Shown here piece by piece: positions 43,413 through 52,008 of a stretch of DNA of 64,000 nt (positions are counted from its first letter, which is position 1; each line of letters opens with the position of its first letter). Both the position numbers and the translations under genes were made by a program. The notes under the pieces were generated by a model. The model saw only the letters and a program-made list of their open reading frames with translations. It was not told where the DNA came from and searched no databases. Origin of the DNA: Gammaproteobacteria bacterium UBA5109 (GTDB taxonomy: Bacteria > Pseudomonadota > Gammaproteobacteria > Pseudomonadales > Pseudohongiellaceae); NCBI GenBank assembly GCA_002414385.1, contig DHZH01000002.1, positions 465,591 to 529,590 on the forward strand, read 5' to 3'.

Positions 43413-44576
43413 ATGCAAAGGCGCATTTTAATTTTATTTCTGGGTTGCTGGAGTCCGGTACTGCTGGCGCAGTTAAACCCTTTTGGTATATCTGAACAGG
43501 GGCTGGATTATGAAGCAGGGCGGGCCATCTTTGAAAAAGTCTGGGTCAGCTCACCTTCTTCGACACAGGCCAGTGATGGACTCGGGCCCCTCTATAATGC
43601 CCGTTCCTGCGAACAGTGCCATATAGAATCAGGCAAGGGTGACACTGATACGGGCCTTATCTTCCGAATTAATCATGCGCAATTTGGCTCCCAGATCCAG
43701 AACCGGGCTGTTCCGGGATTAGCAGCGGAACCTCAGCCAGCAATCGGCATGATCAACACCGAAGTAAGCCTGGCTGACGGGACGGTGATTAGCTTACAGG
43801 CGCCGCAATTCCAGTTTGAGGACAGCCAGGAAATTAATGAATTTTCTGCCCGACTGGCGCCTTCACTGGCAGGCATTGGCGTGCTGGCCAATATTCCGAT
43901 TACCGATTTGATGCGCCTGGCTGATCCAGCAGACAGAAATGATGATGGTATTTCCGGTCGCAAGGGCCTGGGTCGCTTTGGCTGGAAAGCTGATGTCACT
44001 TCCCTGGCCGAGCAGGTTGGCCTGGCACTGAGCCTGGATATTGGCATCAGCTCAACCCTTTACCCTGACCCCTATGCAGATTGCACCTCCATGCAGGATG
44101 ACTGCCTGATGATGCCGCATGGAGCATCAGAGCAGCATCAGGAGATGGAGCTGGGGATTGAGGCTTTTAACACACTGGTCAATTTTGTCCGACAAATCCC
44201 TCCGCCACCTGTCGGGCAGATCGATCAGGCTGGCCAGGCAGTCTTTGATGAGCTGGCTTGTGGCGCCTGCCATGCGAGCGGCTTTGGCAGCGGCAATATA
44301 AACCCCTATACGGATATGCTTTTGCACGACATGGGGCCGGCGCTGGCGGATAATCAGAATAATGCTTTTTCCCAGGAATGGCGGACACCGGCATTATGGG
44401 GCCTGGCCGCTTATACCCAGCGTGCTGAACAATATTATCTGCATGATGGGCGTGCCCGCTCGCTGAGCGAAGCCATTCTCTGGCATGGCGGTGAAGCTGA
44501 ACAGAGCAAACAGGCTTTTATGGCTCTTCCTGCTGACCGGCGTGACGATTTAATCAGGTTTTTACAGGGTTTATAA
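43413..44576 (+). CDS. Di-haem oxidoreductase (DHOR, DUF1111 family)
   Basis: Exported c-type cytochrome of 387 residues. The ATG at 43413 follows AGGAAG; an in-frame TTG upstream is less likely. The signal peptide ends near CWSPVLLAQ. Two haem-binding CxxCH motifs are present: SCEQCH (Cys66-His70) and ACGACH in the C-terminal half. YNARSCEQCHIESGKG and EWRTPALWGLAAYTQ are typical of the DHOR family, formerly called thiol oxidoreductases. Its stop codon overlaps the next start by one base. The electron partner and substrate are unknown. Confidence 0.9.
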   Translation: MQRRILILFLGCWSPVLLAQLNPFGISEQGLDYEAGRAIFEKVWVSSPSSTQASDGLGPLYNARSCEQCHIESGKGDTDTGLIFRINHAQFGSQIQNRAVPGLAAEPQPAIGMINTEVSLADGTVISLQAPQFQFEDSQEINEFSARLAPSLAGIGVLANIPITDLMRLADPADRNDDGISGRKGLGRFGWKADVTSLAEQVGLALSLDIGISSTLYPDPYADCTSMQDDCLMMPHGASEQHQEMELGIEAFNTLVNFVRQIPPPPVGQIDQAGQAVFDELACGACHASGFGSGNINPYTDMLLHDMGPALADNQNNAFSQEWRTPALWGLAAYTQRAEQYYLHDGRARSLSEAILWHGGEAEQSKQAFMALPADRRDDLIRFLQGL

Positions 44577-45649
44577 TGAATACCATGATGAAATTAATAC
44601 GCTTCTTTCTTAGCCTCAGCCTGCTTGCAGGCTTACCGCACGGACTGGCACAAAACCTTATTGACACCGATGAGGGCTGGACGGCCATCAATCTGCGGGT
44701 TACTGATGAGCTTGTTATTCCCGCCTATACCACTTTGCAGACTGCCTCACAGGAACTGGTGGAAAGAACTGAAAATTTCTGTACGGCTCCTGCTGCCGAT
44801 TCACTGGCTCTGGCGCAGGGGGCTTTTGCCAACATGATGGACGCCTGGCAGGCTGTTCAACATATTCAGTTCGGACCTGTAACCTATTTCAACTGGAATT
44901 TTCGCATGCAGTACTGGCCGGATGAGCGTGACACCAGTGGTCGACAACTGCAGACGTTAATTGCCGCAGCAAACACGGAGATACTGGATGCAAACAGTTT
45001 TGCCCGACAAAGTGTTGGTATTCAGGGTCTGCCGGCACTGGAAAGATTGTTTTTTGCCGATACGGCGCTGGCAGATTTTCAAGACAATGACTACCTGTGT
45101 CTGCTGAGCGAAACCATTGCTGCAAATCTCAATGAGATCAGTAGCGGCATTCTTGGCCGTTGGCAGGATGAATATCGTGCGGTGGTACTGGAGCCGGCTT
45201 CAGGCGGAATTTATGAAGATGCCGAAGACCTGAGTATTGAATTTCTTAAAGCCCTGCAGGAATCTCTCAGCAAGATTCGCGACCTGAAACTGGCTCCGGT
45301 AATGGGTGAGTCTTTCGCCCGGATTCGTACCCGCAATGCCGAATCCTGGCGCTCCGAACGTTCACTTGCCAATATCAAAATCAATGTGGCTGCACTTGAG
45401 CCATTGTTTATGGCCTATACCGAAGCTTTTCATGAAGCAGATGTTCAGGCAGTGATAGATGCCTTTGCGGAACTAAACACAAGTCTGGCTGATTCCGCTG
45501 ATGCCATGGTGTCCGCGCAGAACAGCGAAGCTGACTATCAACAGCTGGTAACAATTCATTCGCGGCTGGATAATCTGCATGAAGCCTTTGAAAATGCCCT
45601 GAAAAATACCGACCTGTATCTTGGCTTCAACAGCCTTGACGGAGATTAG
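44576..45649 (+). CDS. Second imelysin-family protein, with altered motif
   Basis: Exported protein of 357 residues. The signal peptide ends LAGLPHGLAQ, with no lipobox, so it is probably periplasmic. The imelysin fold is recognisable from the N-terminal helix pair with YTTLQTASQELVERTENFC, then AWQAVQHIQFGPV, YWPDERDTSGRQLQ and the motif region GIQGLPALERLFF. There the GxHxxE histidine is replaced by Pro (GLPALE, residues 151-156). The change suggests a binding rather than metal-catalytic role. It is translationally coupled to the DHOR gene and 5 bp from the DUF1513 gene. Confidence 0.87.
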   Translation: MNTMMKLIRFFLSLSLLAGLPHGLAQNLIDTDEGWTAINLRVTDELVIPAYTTLQTASQELVERTENFCTAPAADSLALAQGAFANMMDAWQAVQHIQFGPVTYFNWNFRMQYWPDERDTSGRQLQTLIAAANTEILDANSFARQSVGIQGLPALERLFFADTALADFQDNDYLCLLSETIAANLNEISSGILGRWQDEYRAVVLEPASGGIYEDAEDLSIEFLKALQESLSKIRDLKLAPVMGESFARIRTRNAESWRSERSLANIKINVAALEPLFMAYTEAFHEADVQAVIDAFAELNTSLADSADAMVSAQNSEADYQQLVTIHSRLDNLHEAFENALKNTDLYLGFNSLDGD

Positions 45650-45654
45650 TCCAG

Positions 45655-46794
45655 ATGCCTGCCACGAATTTACATCGTCGCTCCTTTCTGGCCCTTGCCA
45701 TAGTTGCTGCCACTCAGCCCACAGCAGTATTTTCGCAGGGACAGGATAGGCCGGTCTTTTTAAGTGCTGCTTCAGACAGTGACAGTCAGCACTGGGTGAA
45801 AGCCTTTTCCATCAACGATAATCAGCTGGAAATGCTCTACAGCCATCGCCTTCCGGAACGGGCTCATGCAGTTGCATTGCATCCTAATCAGCAAAGCTTT
45901 GTGACTCTGGCCCGCCGCCCCGGTACTTTTATGCTGATTGGCGATGTGCAAAGCGGGGAGGTGTTACAGGAAGTTGATGCAGTACCGGACCGGCACTTCT
46001 ATGGTCACGGGGTATTTTCAGCGGACGGGGAATATTTTTATACCACGGAAAATGCCTATGATGATACGCATGGAGATAACGGTCGTATTGGTGTCTGGCG
46101 CTATAATAATACAAGCGGCACCATGCAGCGGGTTGACGAATTTTACTCTTACGGTGTGGGTCCCCACGAACTGCTGTTAATGCCCGATCAGGACACGCTG
46201 GTTATTGCCAATGGCGGGATCCGTACTCACCCGGATTCCGAGCGTGGCAAGCTTAATATCGATATCATGCGACCCAACCTGGTCTACATTGACCGTCACC
46301 GCGGCAGCCTGCTGGAAATACATTCACTGCCTGCTGAATACCACCAGGCCAGTATTCGTCATATTGATGTCAATGCTTCTGCTCAAGTCGCCATTGCCAT
46401 GCAGTTTGAAGGCGAGCCGTTTATGCGGGTTCCCCTCTTAGCCACCCATCGACGTGGAGAAGCCATCAGGACATTAATGGCACCGGAACAGGTGCAGTCC
46501 CGCTTGCAGCAGTATGTCGGTTCAATTCGTTTTGATCACAGTGGCCGCTTTTTTGTCGCCTCCTGCCCCAGAGCAAATTTACTGACTTTCTGGGATGCTG
46601 AAAATGGTGAATTTATTTCACAACTCCGGGCCAGAGATGCCTGTGGTGTCTGTGCCTATGCCGATGGTTTTGTGTTCAGCACCGGAACCGGGCGCATCGC
46701 CTATTATGATCTGCTCAATGACCAGCTTGAAGATATCGGTGAAGAGCAACAACTCAGAGGCCTGTTCTGGGATAATCATTTAGTGGTGGCCTGA
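45655..46794 (+). CDS. DUF1513 beta-propeller protein, probable Tat substrate
   Basis: A 379-residue exported protein. The leader HRRSFLALAIVAATQPTAVF has twin arginines and a hydrophobic stretch, a Tat-type signal. Repeated strands ending in short DG/N turns and segments such as HAVALHPNQQSFVTLARRPG, FYGHGVFSADGEYFYTTEN and GVGPHELLLMPDQDTLVIAN indicate a seven-bladed propeller of the DUF1513 family. This family regularly follows imelysin-DHOR-imelysin genes. Function is unknown. The stop overlaps the next start (TGATG). Confidence 0.88.
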   Translation: MPATNLHRRSFLALAIVAATQPTAVFSQGQDRPVFLSAASDSDSQHWVKAFSINDNQLEMLYSHRLPERAHAVALHPNQQSFVTLARRPGTFMLIGDVQSGEVLQEVDAVPDRHFYGHGVFSADGEYFYTTENAYDDTHGDNGRIGVWRYNNTSGTMQRVDEFYSYGVGPHELLLMPDQDTLVIANGGIRTHPDSERGKLNIDIMRPNLVYIDRHRGSLLEIHSLPAEYHQASIRHIDVNASAQVAIAMQFEGEPFMRVPLLATHRRGEAIRTLMAPEQVQSRLQQYVGSIRFDHSGRFFVASCPRANLLTFWDAENGEFISQLRARDACGVCAYADGFVFSTGTGRIAYYDLLNDQLEDIGEEQQLRGLFWDNHLVVA

Positions 46795-47966
46795 TGCTGA
46801 AAATTATCCCTTTACTGCTTGTTGGCCTGCTTTTGACGGGCTTGGGAATGGCAGCCAGTGATGATGAAGACCTGCGGCAGACAAAACTGGCAGATCTGGG
46901 TACATCCCTGTTTTTTGATGTCAATCTTTCCCAGGCCCGTACGCAAAGCTGTGCGACCTGCCATGATCCTGCCAGAGCATTTAGCGACTGGCGTGACAGT
47001 GGAGTAGGGGCTGCGGCTTCACTGGGAGCGGACATGAGTTCACTGGGTGACAGGAATGCCCCGACACTTTCTTATGTAGCATTAACTCCGGAATTTCATA
47101 TCAATGAAGAAGGCAGCTATGTCGGTGGCATGTTTATGGACGGCAGGGAAACCAATCTCGCAGCCCAGGCTGGCGCTCCACCATTAAACCCGATTGAAAT
47201 GGCCTTTCCGGATAAAGCATCAGTTGTTGCCCGACTGCAGGAAAGCCCGCTCTATCCGGCTGCTTTCAGGGAGCTGTTCGGAGAAGATATTTTTACTGAT
47301 GTCGATGCAGCCTATGCGGCAATGACAGAAAGTATTGCGGCCTACGAACGGGGGGAATTCTTTTCACCTTTTGATTCAAAATATGATCGTTATTTACGTG
47401 GGGAATATGAAATGACGCGGGAAGAAGAACTGGGCATGACTCTGTTCTTTTCCGAACAATTTACCAACTGCAATCAGTGTCATCAGTTAAACAACTTGCC
47501 GGGTGCGCAAAGAGAAGTCTTTAGTGACTATACTTTCCACAATATCGGTGTCCCGGTTAACAGCGCCCTGAGACAAGCCAACGGACTTGGTGTCGAATAT
47601 AAGGATAAAGGTTTGCTGGAAAATCCGCATGTGACCGACCCGGCACAGGCGGGAAAATTTAAAGTGCCTACCCTGAGAAATGTCGCTATTACAGCGCCAT
47701 ATATGCATAATGGAGTGTTTCAGGATCTGAAAACAGTGGTCCAGTTTTACAATAAATACAACAGCAGAAATGAAGCAGCACAGATTAATCCGGAGACCGG
47801 TGAATACTGGGGAGAACCGGAAATTGCTGAAAATATTTCACTGACTGAACTGGAAATTGGGCCGTTTCTGGATGAGAGGCGTGTGGATGCGCTGGTTGCT
47901 TTTATGCGTTTGTTGACCGACCGGCGCTATGAGGCTCTCCTGGAAACACAACACCAGACACCTTAA
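46794..47966 (+). CDS. Di-haem cytochrome c peroxidase (CcpA/MauG family)
   Basis: Periplasmic di-haem enzyme of 390 residues. The signal peptide ends LLLTGLGMA. The first haem site is SCATCH (Cys53-His57) and the second is NCNQCH near residue 225. Family segments include LFFDVNLSQ, GDRNAPTLSYVAL, the GRETNLAAQAGAPPLNPIEM loop and FKVPTLRNVAITAPYMHNGVF. It could reduce hydrogen peroxide or act as an electron-transfer partner of the DHOR protein. It overlaps the DUF1513 gene and ends 18 bp before the MutS-like gene. Confidence 0.92.
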   Translation: MLKIIPLLLVGLLLTGLGMAASDDEDLRQTKLADLGTSLFFDVNLSQARTQSCATCHDPARAFSDWRDSGVGAAASLGADMSSLGDRNAPTLSYVALTPEFHINEEGSYVGGMFMDGRETNLAAQAGAPPLNPIEMAFPDKASVVARLQESPLYPAAFRELFGEDIFTDVDAAYAAMTESIAAYERGEFFSPFDSKYDRYLRGEYEMTREEELGMTLFFSEQFTNCNQCHQLNNLPGAQREVFSDYTFHNIGVPVNSALRQANGLGVEYKDKGLLENPHVTDPAQAGKFKVPTLRNVAITAPYMHNGVFQDLKTVVQFYNKYNSRNEAAQINPETGEYWGEPEIAENISLTELEIGPFLDERRVDALVAFMRLLTDRRYEALLETQHQTP

Positions 47967-47984
47967 TTAAAGTAGTAAGTATTC

Positions 47985-49841
47985 ATGAAATTTGTTGATA
48001 CCGAAATCAGTGCGCGCCTGCAAAAACAACCTGAAGGTATTCTTGGTCGCTACTGCACAATGGTTGGAATTAATGCCGAAGATTTACACAAGACCCGGGC
48101 ATTTTTTGACATCTATAACCGGGAAGGCAATCGCCTGACAGGCAGCAGTAACGGCGATCACGTATTGCAGAATATTTTCAAGGGCGAGACCGGAAAAATT
48201 TTCACCAAGGCGATTGAGTATCGCCCCTTCAGTGATGCCGAACTGATCACCATGGTTCAGGGACTTATTGCCGAGGATATCAAAGACCTTGAATTTCGTT
48301 ATACCTCTCGGGGCGATCATTTCACTTTTTCCAAACCCAGTGACAGTGAAAAAGCCGCAGACAATATTCGTATAGGTCACGACAAATATGCCTATTTTCT
48401 GAAGATGCTCAAGGCAGTAGAAAACTTTATCGAAAAGTACGGGGAACATCTGAAAAAGTGGCAGGGTTTACAGGATGTCGAAAAAGTTGCCAACAATATT
48501 CTGATTCTTGATGAAGTGGTGCAGAACCTTGATATGGAAGCGGACGGTTCCGACACCATTAAAACCTCCGGACTGACGCTGGATGATCTTGGCCTGCTGG
48601 TAAAGCTGGATCCTGCCATCGCCAAAAAAGCCGGCATCAAGACTACAGAGATCAAGACCCACTGCCATTTGCCGGGAAATGCGGCGGCCGAATTTATCCA
48701 GCAAGTCGGACTGCAGAAATATGCCCAGGAGGCCATGGTGGTTGCGCAGTTGATTGAATATGCTGAAGCCGTCAGGAACATCGATAAAGCCTATTACGGA
48801 AGTTTTCCCAAAGTAATGGAACCGGATGACAATGGATTACGTTTCAATTTCCATAATTTTCATCATGCCTATTTATTACGGGAAGGTCAGGGCGGCACTC
48901 CCGGTATCGATATTTCCGCGGCCATGTACAAGGAGCTGGGTGGCACAGAGGCGCTGATGGAGCATTTGCAGGAGCAGGGAGTCGTAGCGGAAATAGTAAT
49001 TCGTGAAAATGACTTTCGCCGTGGACGCTCCAACAAGCTGCGCTGGGCGGAATCAAAAACCCGCGAACAGCTGGAATCGGCTCTTGACTCTTTTGCCGGA
49101 ACTGAAGCCAAAGACAGCCCCTTGCGGGTCAAACTGATTGAGCACTTCCTCAGTAGTGTCAGTGAAAATTTCGGCGACTTTTCCCTGGGTGAAATTGACC
49201 CGGACAGCGGCAAGCCGGTCACGGTTGTAGTGCTGCCCTCACCCAACATGGCAGGTAAATCAACATCGCTCAAAGCGCTTGGACTGATTTTGCAGGGAGC
49301 CCTGATGGGCAGAACTGTTGCAGCGGAAAGTGCCGAGCTTACAGTGCCCGACCAGATTTTCCATAATTTCAATGTCGAGGATGACCTGAGCCATCAGCGC
49401 AGTACCTTTAAGGCCCAGCTGGAAAACATCAAGGATTTTCTGGATAACGCCACGATTCACAGTCTGGGGCTCTTCGATGAGCTGTTTAACGGCACCAGCG
49501 CGGATTACCAGCTGGCACTGGCCTGGGCCTTTCTGGAGAAATGCAGTAACCAGCGTTTACGTGTCATGATTTCCACGCATAACCGGGATCTGGAGTATTA
49601 CAGTGACCCGGCCGGTTACGAACATATTAAGGGCTCGCATGGGCGCCCGATCGACGCGATCAACCCAAAAGGTGGCCGTAATGCCAAAACCGTTTCCATC
49701 GGCCATGACCATAAATTCAAATACGGCTCGGAACGCGACAGTGAAGCCCTGATAATTGCCGAGGAAGTTCTGAGTCCTGCCTATGACGATATACTGCAAC
49801 GGGCAGAAGAAATCCTCGACCATATCCGTTCAGAGCGCTGA
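47985..49841 (+). CDS. MutS-family ATPase lacking recognisable mismatch-recognition domains
   Basis: Cytosolic protein of 618 residues. The C-terminal ~200 residues are a MutS ATPase domain: Walker A LPSPNMAGKST (about 417-427, compare MutS TGPNMAGKST), DDLSHQRSTFKAQLENIK corresponding to the MutS signature STFM-E region, Walker B GLFDELFNGTSADYQL (495-510) and STHNRDLE. The N-terminal ~400 residues are helical and charged. I see no MutS mismatch-binding Phe-x-Glu motif and no Smr nuclease tail, so it is neither MutS nor typical MutS2. It starts 18 bp after the peroxidase gene and probably shares its transcript. Function is unknown. Confidence 0.85.
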   Translation: MKFVDTEISARLQKQPEGILGRYCTMVGINAEDLHKTRAFFDIYNREGNRLTGSSNGDHVLQNIFKGETGKIFTKAIEYRPFSDAELITMVQGLIAEDIKDLEFRYTSRGDHFTFSKPSDSEKAADNIRIGHDKYAYFLKMLKAVENFIEKYGEHLKKWQGLQDVEKVANNILILDEVVQNLDMEADGSDTIKTSGLTLDDLGLLVKLDPAIAKKAGIKTTEIKTHCHLPGNAAAEFIQQVGLQKYAQEAMVVAQLIEYAEAVRNIDKAYYGSFPKVMEPDDNGLRFNFHNFHHAYLLREGQGGTPGIDISAAMYKELGGTEALMEHLQEQGVVAEIVIRENDFRRGRSNKLRWAESKTREQLESALDSFAGTEAKDSPLRVKLIEHFLSSVSENFGDFSLGEIDPDSGKPVTVVVLPSPNMAGKSTSLKALGLILQGALMGRTVAAESAELTVPDQIFHNFNVEDDLSHQRSTFKAQLENIKDFLDNATIHSLGLFDELFNGTSADYQLALAWAFLEKCSNQRLRVMISTHNRDLEYYSDPAGYEHIKGSHGRPIDAINPKGGRNAKTVSIGHDHKFKYGSERDSEALIIAEEVLSPAYDDILQRAEEILDHIRSER

Positions 49842-49992
49842 TTTATATCTGTTCTGACTGGCCAGCAGCTTTCATTCATTGTGGATTGTTCATTAGGCAG
49901 AATTGAGAGTTGTCGGCACCAGTTTCTGTTCTGATTGCTGTTAAGATTTGGTACAACTCAACCAGAGTAGAAAATTACAACAGGAGTAAGCC

Positions 49993-51591
49993 ATGGCGAC
50001 TCTGCCTCCCGGTATAAATGACCAGACCTTTCAGGCTGCACTAAACGAATTTCGAAATGCCATCGGTGCTGACTGGGTATTCAGCTCTGATGAAGATGTG
50101 GCTCTCTACAGGGACGCATACAACCCTTTTTGGGGTGAAGACGAGCGTACTCTTGAAGCTTCGGCGGCAGTTGCGCCTGACACTACTGAAGAGGTGCAGG
50201 CCATTGTCCGAATAGCCAATCAGTACCAGATTCCACTGTATCCCATCTCAACGGGTAAAAACCTCGGTTATGGCGGTTCCTCGCCCAACCTTTCAGGCAG
50301 TGTGGTTGTTGACCTGAAACGGATGAACCGGGTCATCGAAGTCAGTGAAGACAAGAACTATGCGATTGTCGAACCTGGCGTTTCCTATTTTGATTTATAT
50401 AACTATATCCAGGAGCGCGGACTGCGCGTCTGGATCGACTGTCCTGACCCAGGCTGGGGCAGCCCGGTCGGTAATGCCCTGGACCATGGGGTGGGTTATA
50501 CCTATAACCGCTATCGTGATCATTTCGGCTCCCATGCCGGGCTTGAAGCCGTGCTCCCCAACGGTGAAGTCATGCGTACCGGCATGGGGGCGATACCTGG
50601 CGGTGAAATGGGTAACTATCGTTATGGTTTCGGGCCGGAGATTGATGGTCTCTTCGTGCAGGGTAACTTCGGCATCGTCACCAAAATGGCTTTTCACCTG
50701 ATGCCGGAACCGGAAGCCTATTATTCCGGAAGAGTCATTGTTCCACGCCGACAGGATCTGATCCCGCTGGTCAAACATGTCAATAATCTGGAAGACCTCG
50801 GCCTGATCGGTCAGCCCGAATATGGCAGCCCGGCCGGTGGCTTCGGAGGCAATAACCCTGAATTACAGGAGCTTCTGGCTCGTCCTGGAGGTGCCACCGA
50901 TGCTGAACTGGATGCTCTCGCAGCAAGGCGTGGCGTTGGTTCCTGGTCGGTAAATCTGCAGTTCTACGGGCCTGAAGAAAGTGTGCTGGCGAACTGGGCC
51001 TTTGCCCGCCGTAAAATAGCTGAAGACATTGAGGGCGCTCAGTTTGAGCCGGGTCAGGTCTATCGCTTCCCGATGAGTGATGAAGATAAACGCACCTTCC
51101 CGCACCGTGTTGCCATTGGTGTGCCCAACATGGAAATATTCCGTATCGTCCCTCAGGACGGCTTACTGTATTTTTCTGCCCTGGTTCCCCGTAGTGCTGA
51201 AGCAATATTCAGAGGCCAGCAGGTATTTGGTGAAATCTACCGGGAAATGGGTCTTGGACCAGGCCCCAACCCTTACCAGGGAGCGGCAACCTGGCATCCC
51301 AGAACCTTTATCCTGATCAATGGTTTTCCTCTCAGCCGCACTGACGGAGACCTGAATGCCCGTGTCAGACAGGCCTTCAGAATGTGTATTGACGCTGCTG
51401 CGGAAGAGGGTTGGGGTGAGTATCGTGCGCCACCTGCTTTTGCCGATCAGATCATGAATGCCTATTCTTTCAATGGCAATGTCCTCAGGCGTTTCTGTGA
51501 AGACCTGAAAGACAGCGTTGATCCAAATGGCATCATGGCCCCTGGACGGGGTGGCATATGGCCCCGTCGATTACGTGAGGAGCAGGCATAA
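49993..51591 (+). CDS. FAD-linked oxidase, p-cresol methylhydroxylase/vanillyl-alcohol oxidase type
   Basis: Flavoprotein of 532 residues without a clear signal peptide. The N-terminal PCMH-type FAD domain has EEVQAIVRIANQYQIPLYPI, STGKNLGYGGSSPNLSGSVV and VVDLKRMNRVIEV, with DCPDPGWGSPVGNALDHGVG and GNFGIVTKMAFHLMPEPE further on. A C-terminal cap domain follows and ends IMAPGRGGIWP. It most resembles the flavoprotein subunit of 4-cresol dehydrogenase, which hydroxylates p-alkylphenols and passes electrons to a cytochrome c. Here the next gene encodes one, coupled by a one-base overlap. CAGGAG precedes the start. The substrate is unproven. Confidence 0.88.
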   Translation: MATLPPGINDQTFQAALNEFRNAIGADWVFSSDEDVALYRDAYNPFWGEDERTLEASAAVAPDTTEEVQAIVRIANQYQIPLYPISTGKNLGYGGSSPNLSGSVVVDLKRMNRVIEVSEDKNYAIVEPGVSYFDLYNYIQERGLRVWIDCPDPGWGSPVGNALDHGVGYTYNRYRDHFGSHAGLEAVLPNGEVMRTGMGAIPGGEMGNYRYGFGPEIDGLFVQGNFGIVTKMAFHLMPEPEAYYSGRVIVPRRQDLIPLVKHVNNLEDLGLIGQPEYGSPAGGFGGNNPELQELLARPGGATDAELDALAARRGVGSWSVNLQFYGPEESVLANWAFARRKIAEDIEGAQFEPGQVYRFPMSDEDKRTFPHRVAIGVPNMEIFRIVPQDGLLYFSALVPRSAEAIFRGQQVFGEIYREMGLGPGPNPYQGAATWHPRTFILINGFPLSRTDGDLNARVRQAFRMCIDAAAEEGWGEYRAPPAFADQIMNAYSFNGNVLRRFCEDLKDSVDPNGIMAPGRGGIWPRRLREEQA

Positions 51592-51953
51592 TGAGGGTTA
51601 AAAGTTTAAGCATTATTTTACTGGCATCCTGTGCCGGGATTTTCAGTACAGCAGGCAATGCGCAGGATCAGGCATTGGTAGAGCATGGCAGTCAGGTTTA
51701 TGACAAATGGTGCCGTATCTGTCATGGTGAGCCTGCCAGTCCCATTGACATGGTAGGAACACAAAAGCTGCAGGAACGTTATCAAGGGGCGGTACCAGCG
51801 AAACTGGAAGACCGAACCAACCTGACTCCTGAGTTTATTGAAACCATTGTCAGGAATGGACTTGGTCTGATGCCATTCTTCAGAAAAATTGAAGTAAGCG
51901 ATGAAGACATGGAAGCGTTGCAGGCCTACCTGACCAGGAACAACCCGAATTAA
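51591..51953 (+). CDS. Small c-type cytochrome, electron acceptor of the flavoprotein
   Basis: Periplasmic monohaem cytochrome c of 120 residues. The signal peptide ends FSTAGNAQ, the haem site is CRICH (Cys41-His45), and Met94 in GLGLMPFF is the likely axial ligand. Size and order match PchC-like subunits that bind the FAD protein in p-cresol methylhydroxylase and eugenol hydroxylase. The start overlaps the flavoprotein stop by one base (TAATG), favouring a stoichiometric complex. It is followed after 55 bp by a Tat-exported protein. Confidence 0.9.
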   Translation: MRVKSLSIILLASCAGIFSTAGNAQDQALVEHGSQVYDKWCRICHGEPASPIDMVGTQKLQERYQGAVPAKLEDRTNLTPEFIETIVRNGLGLMPFFRKIEVSDEDMEALQAYLTRNNPN

Positions 51954-52008
51954 GCATGCAGGGTTAAAAGACTATAGCTTTAAAATTGAAAATATCAGGA
52001 ATCTAACC

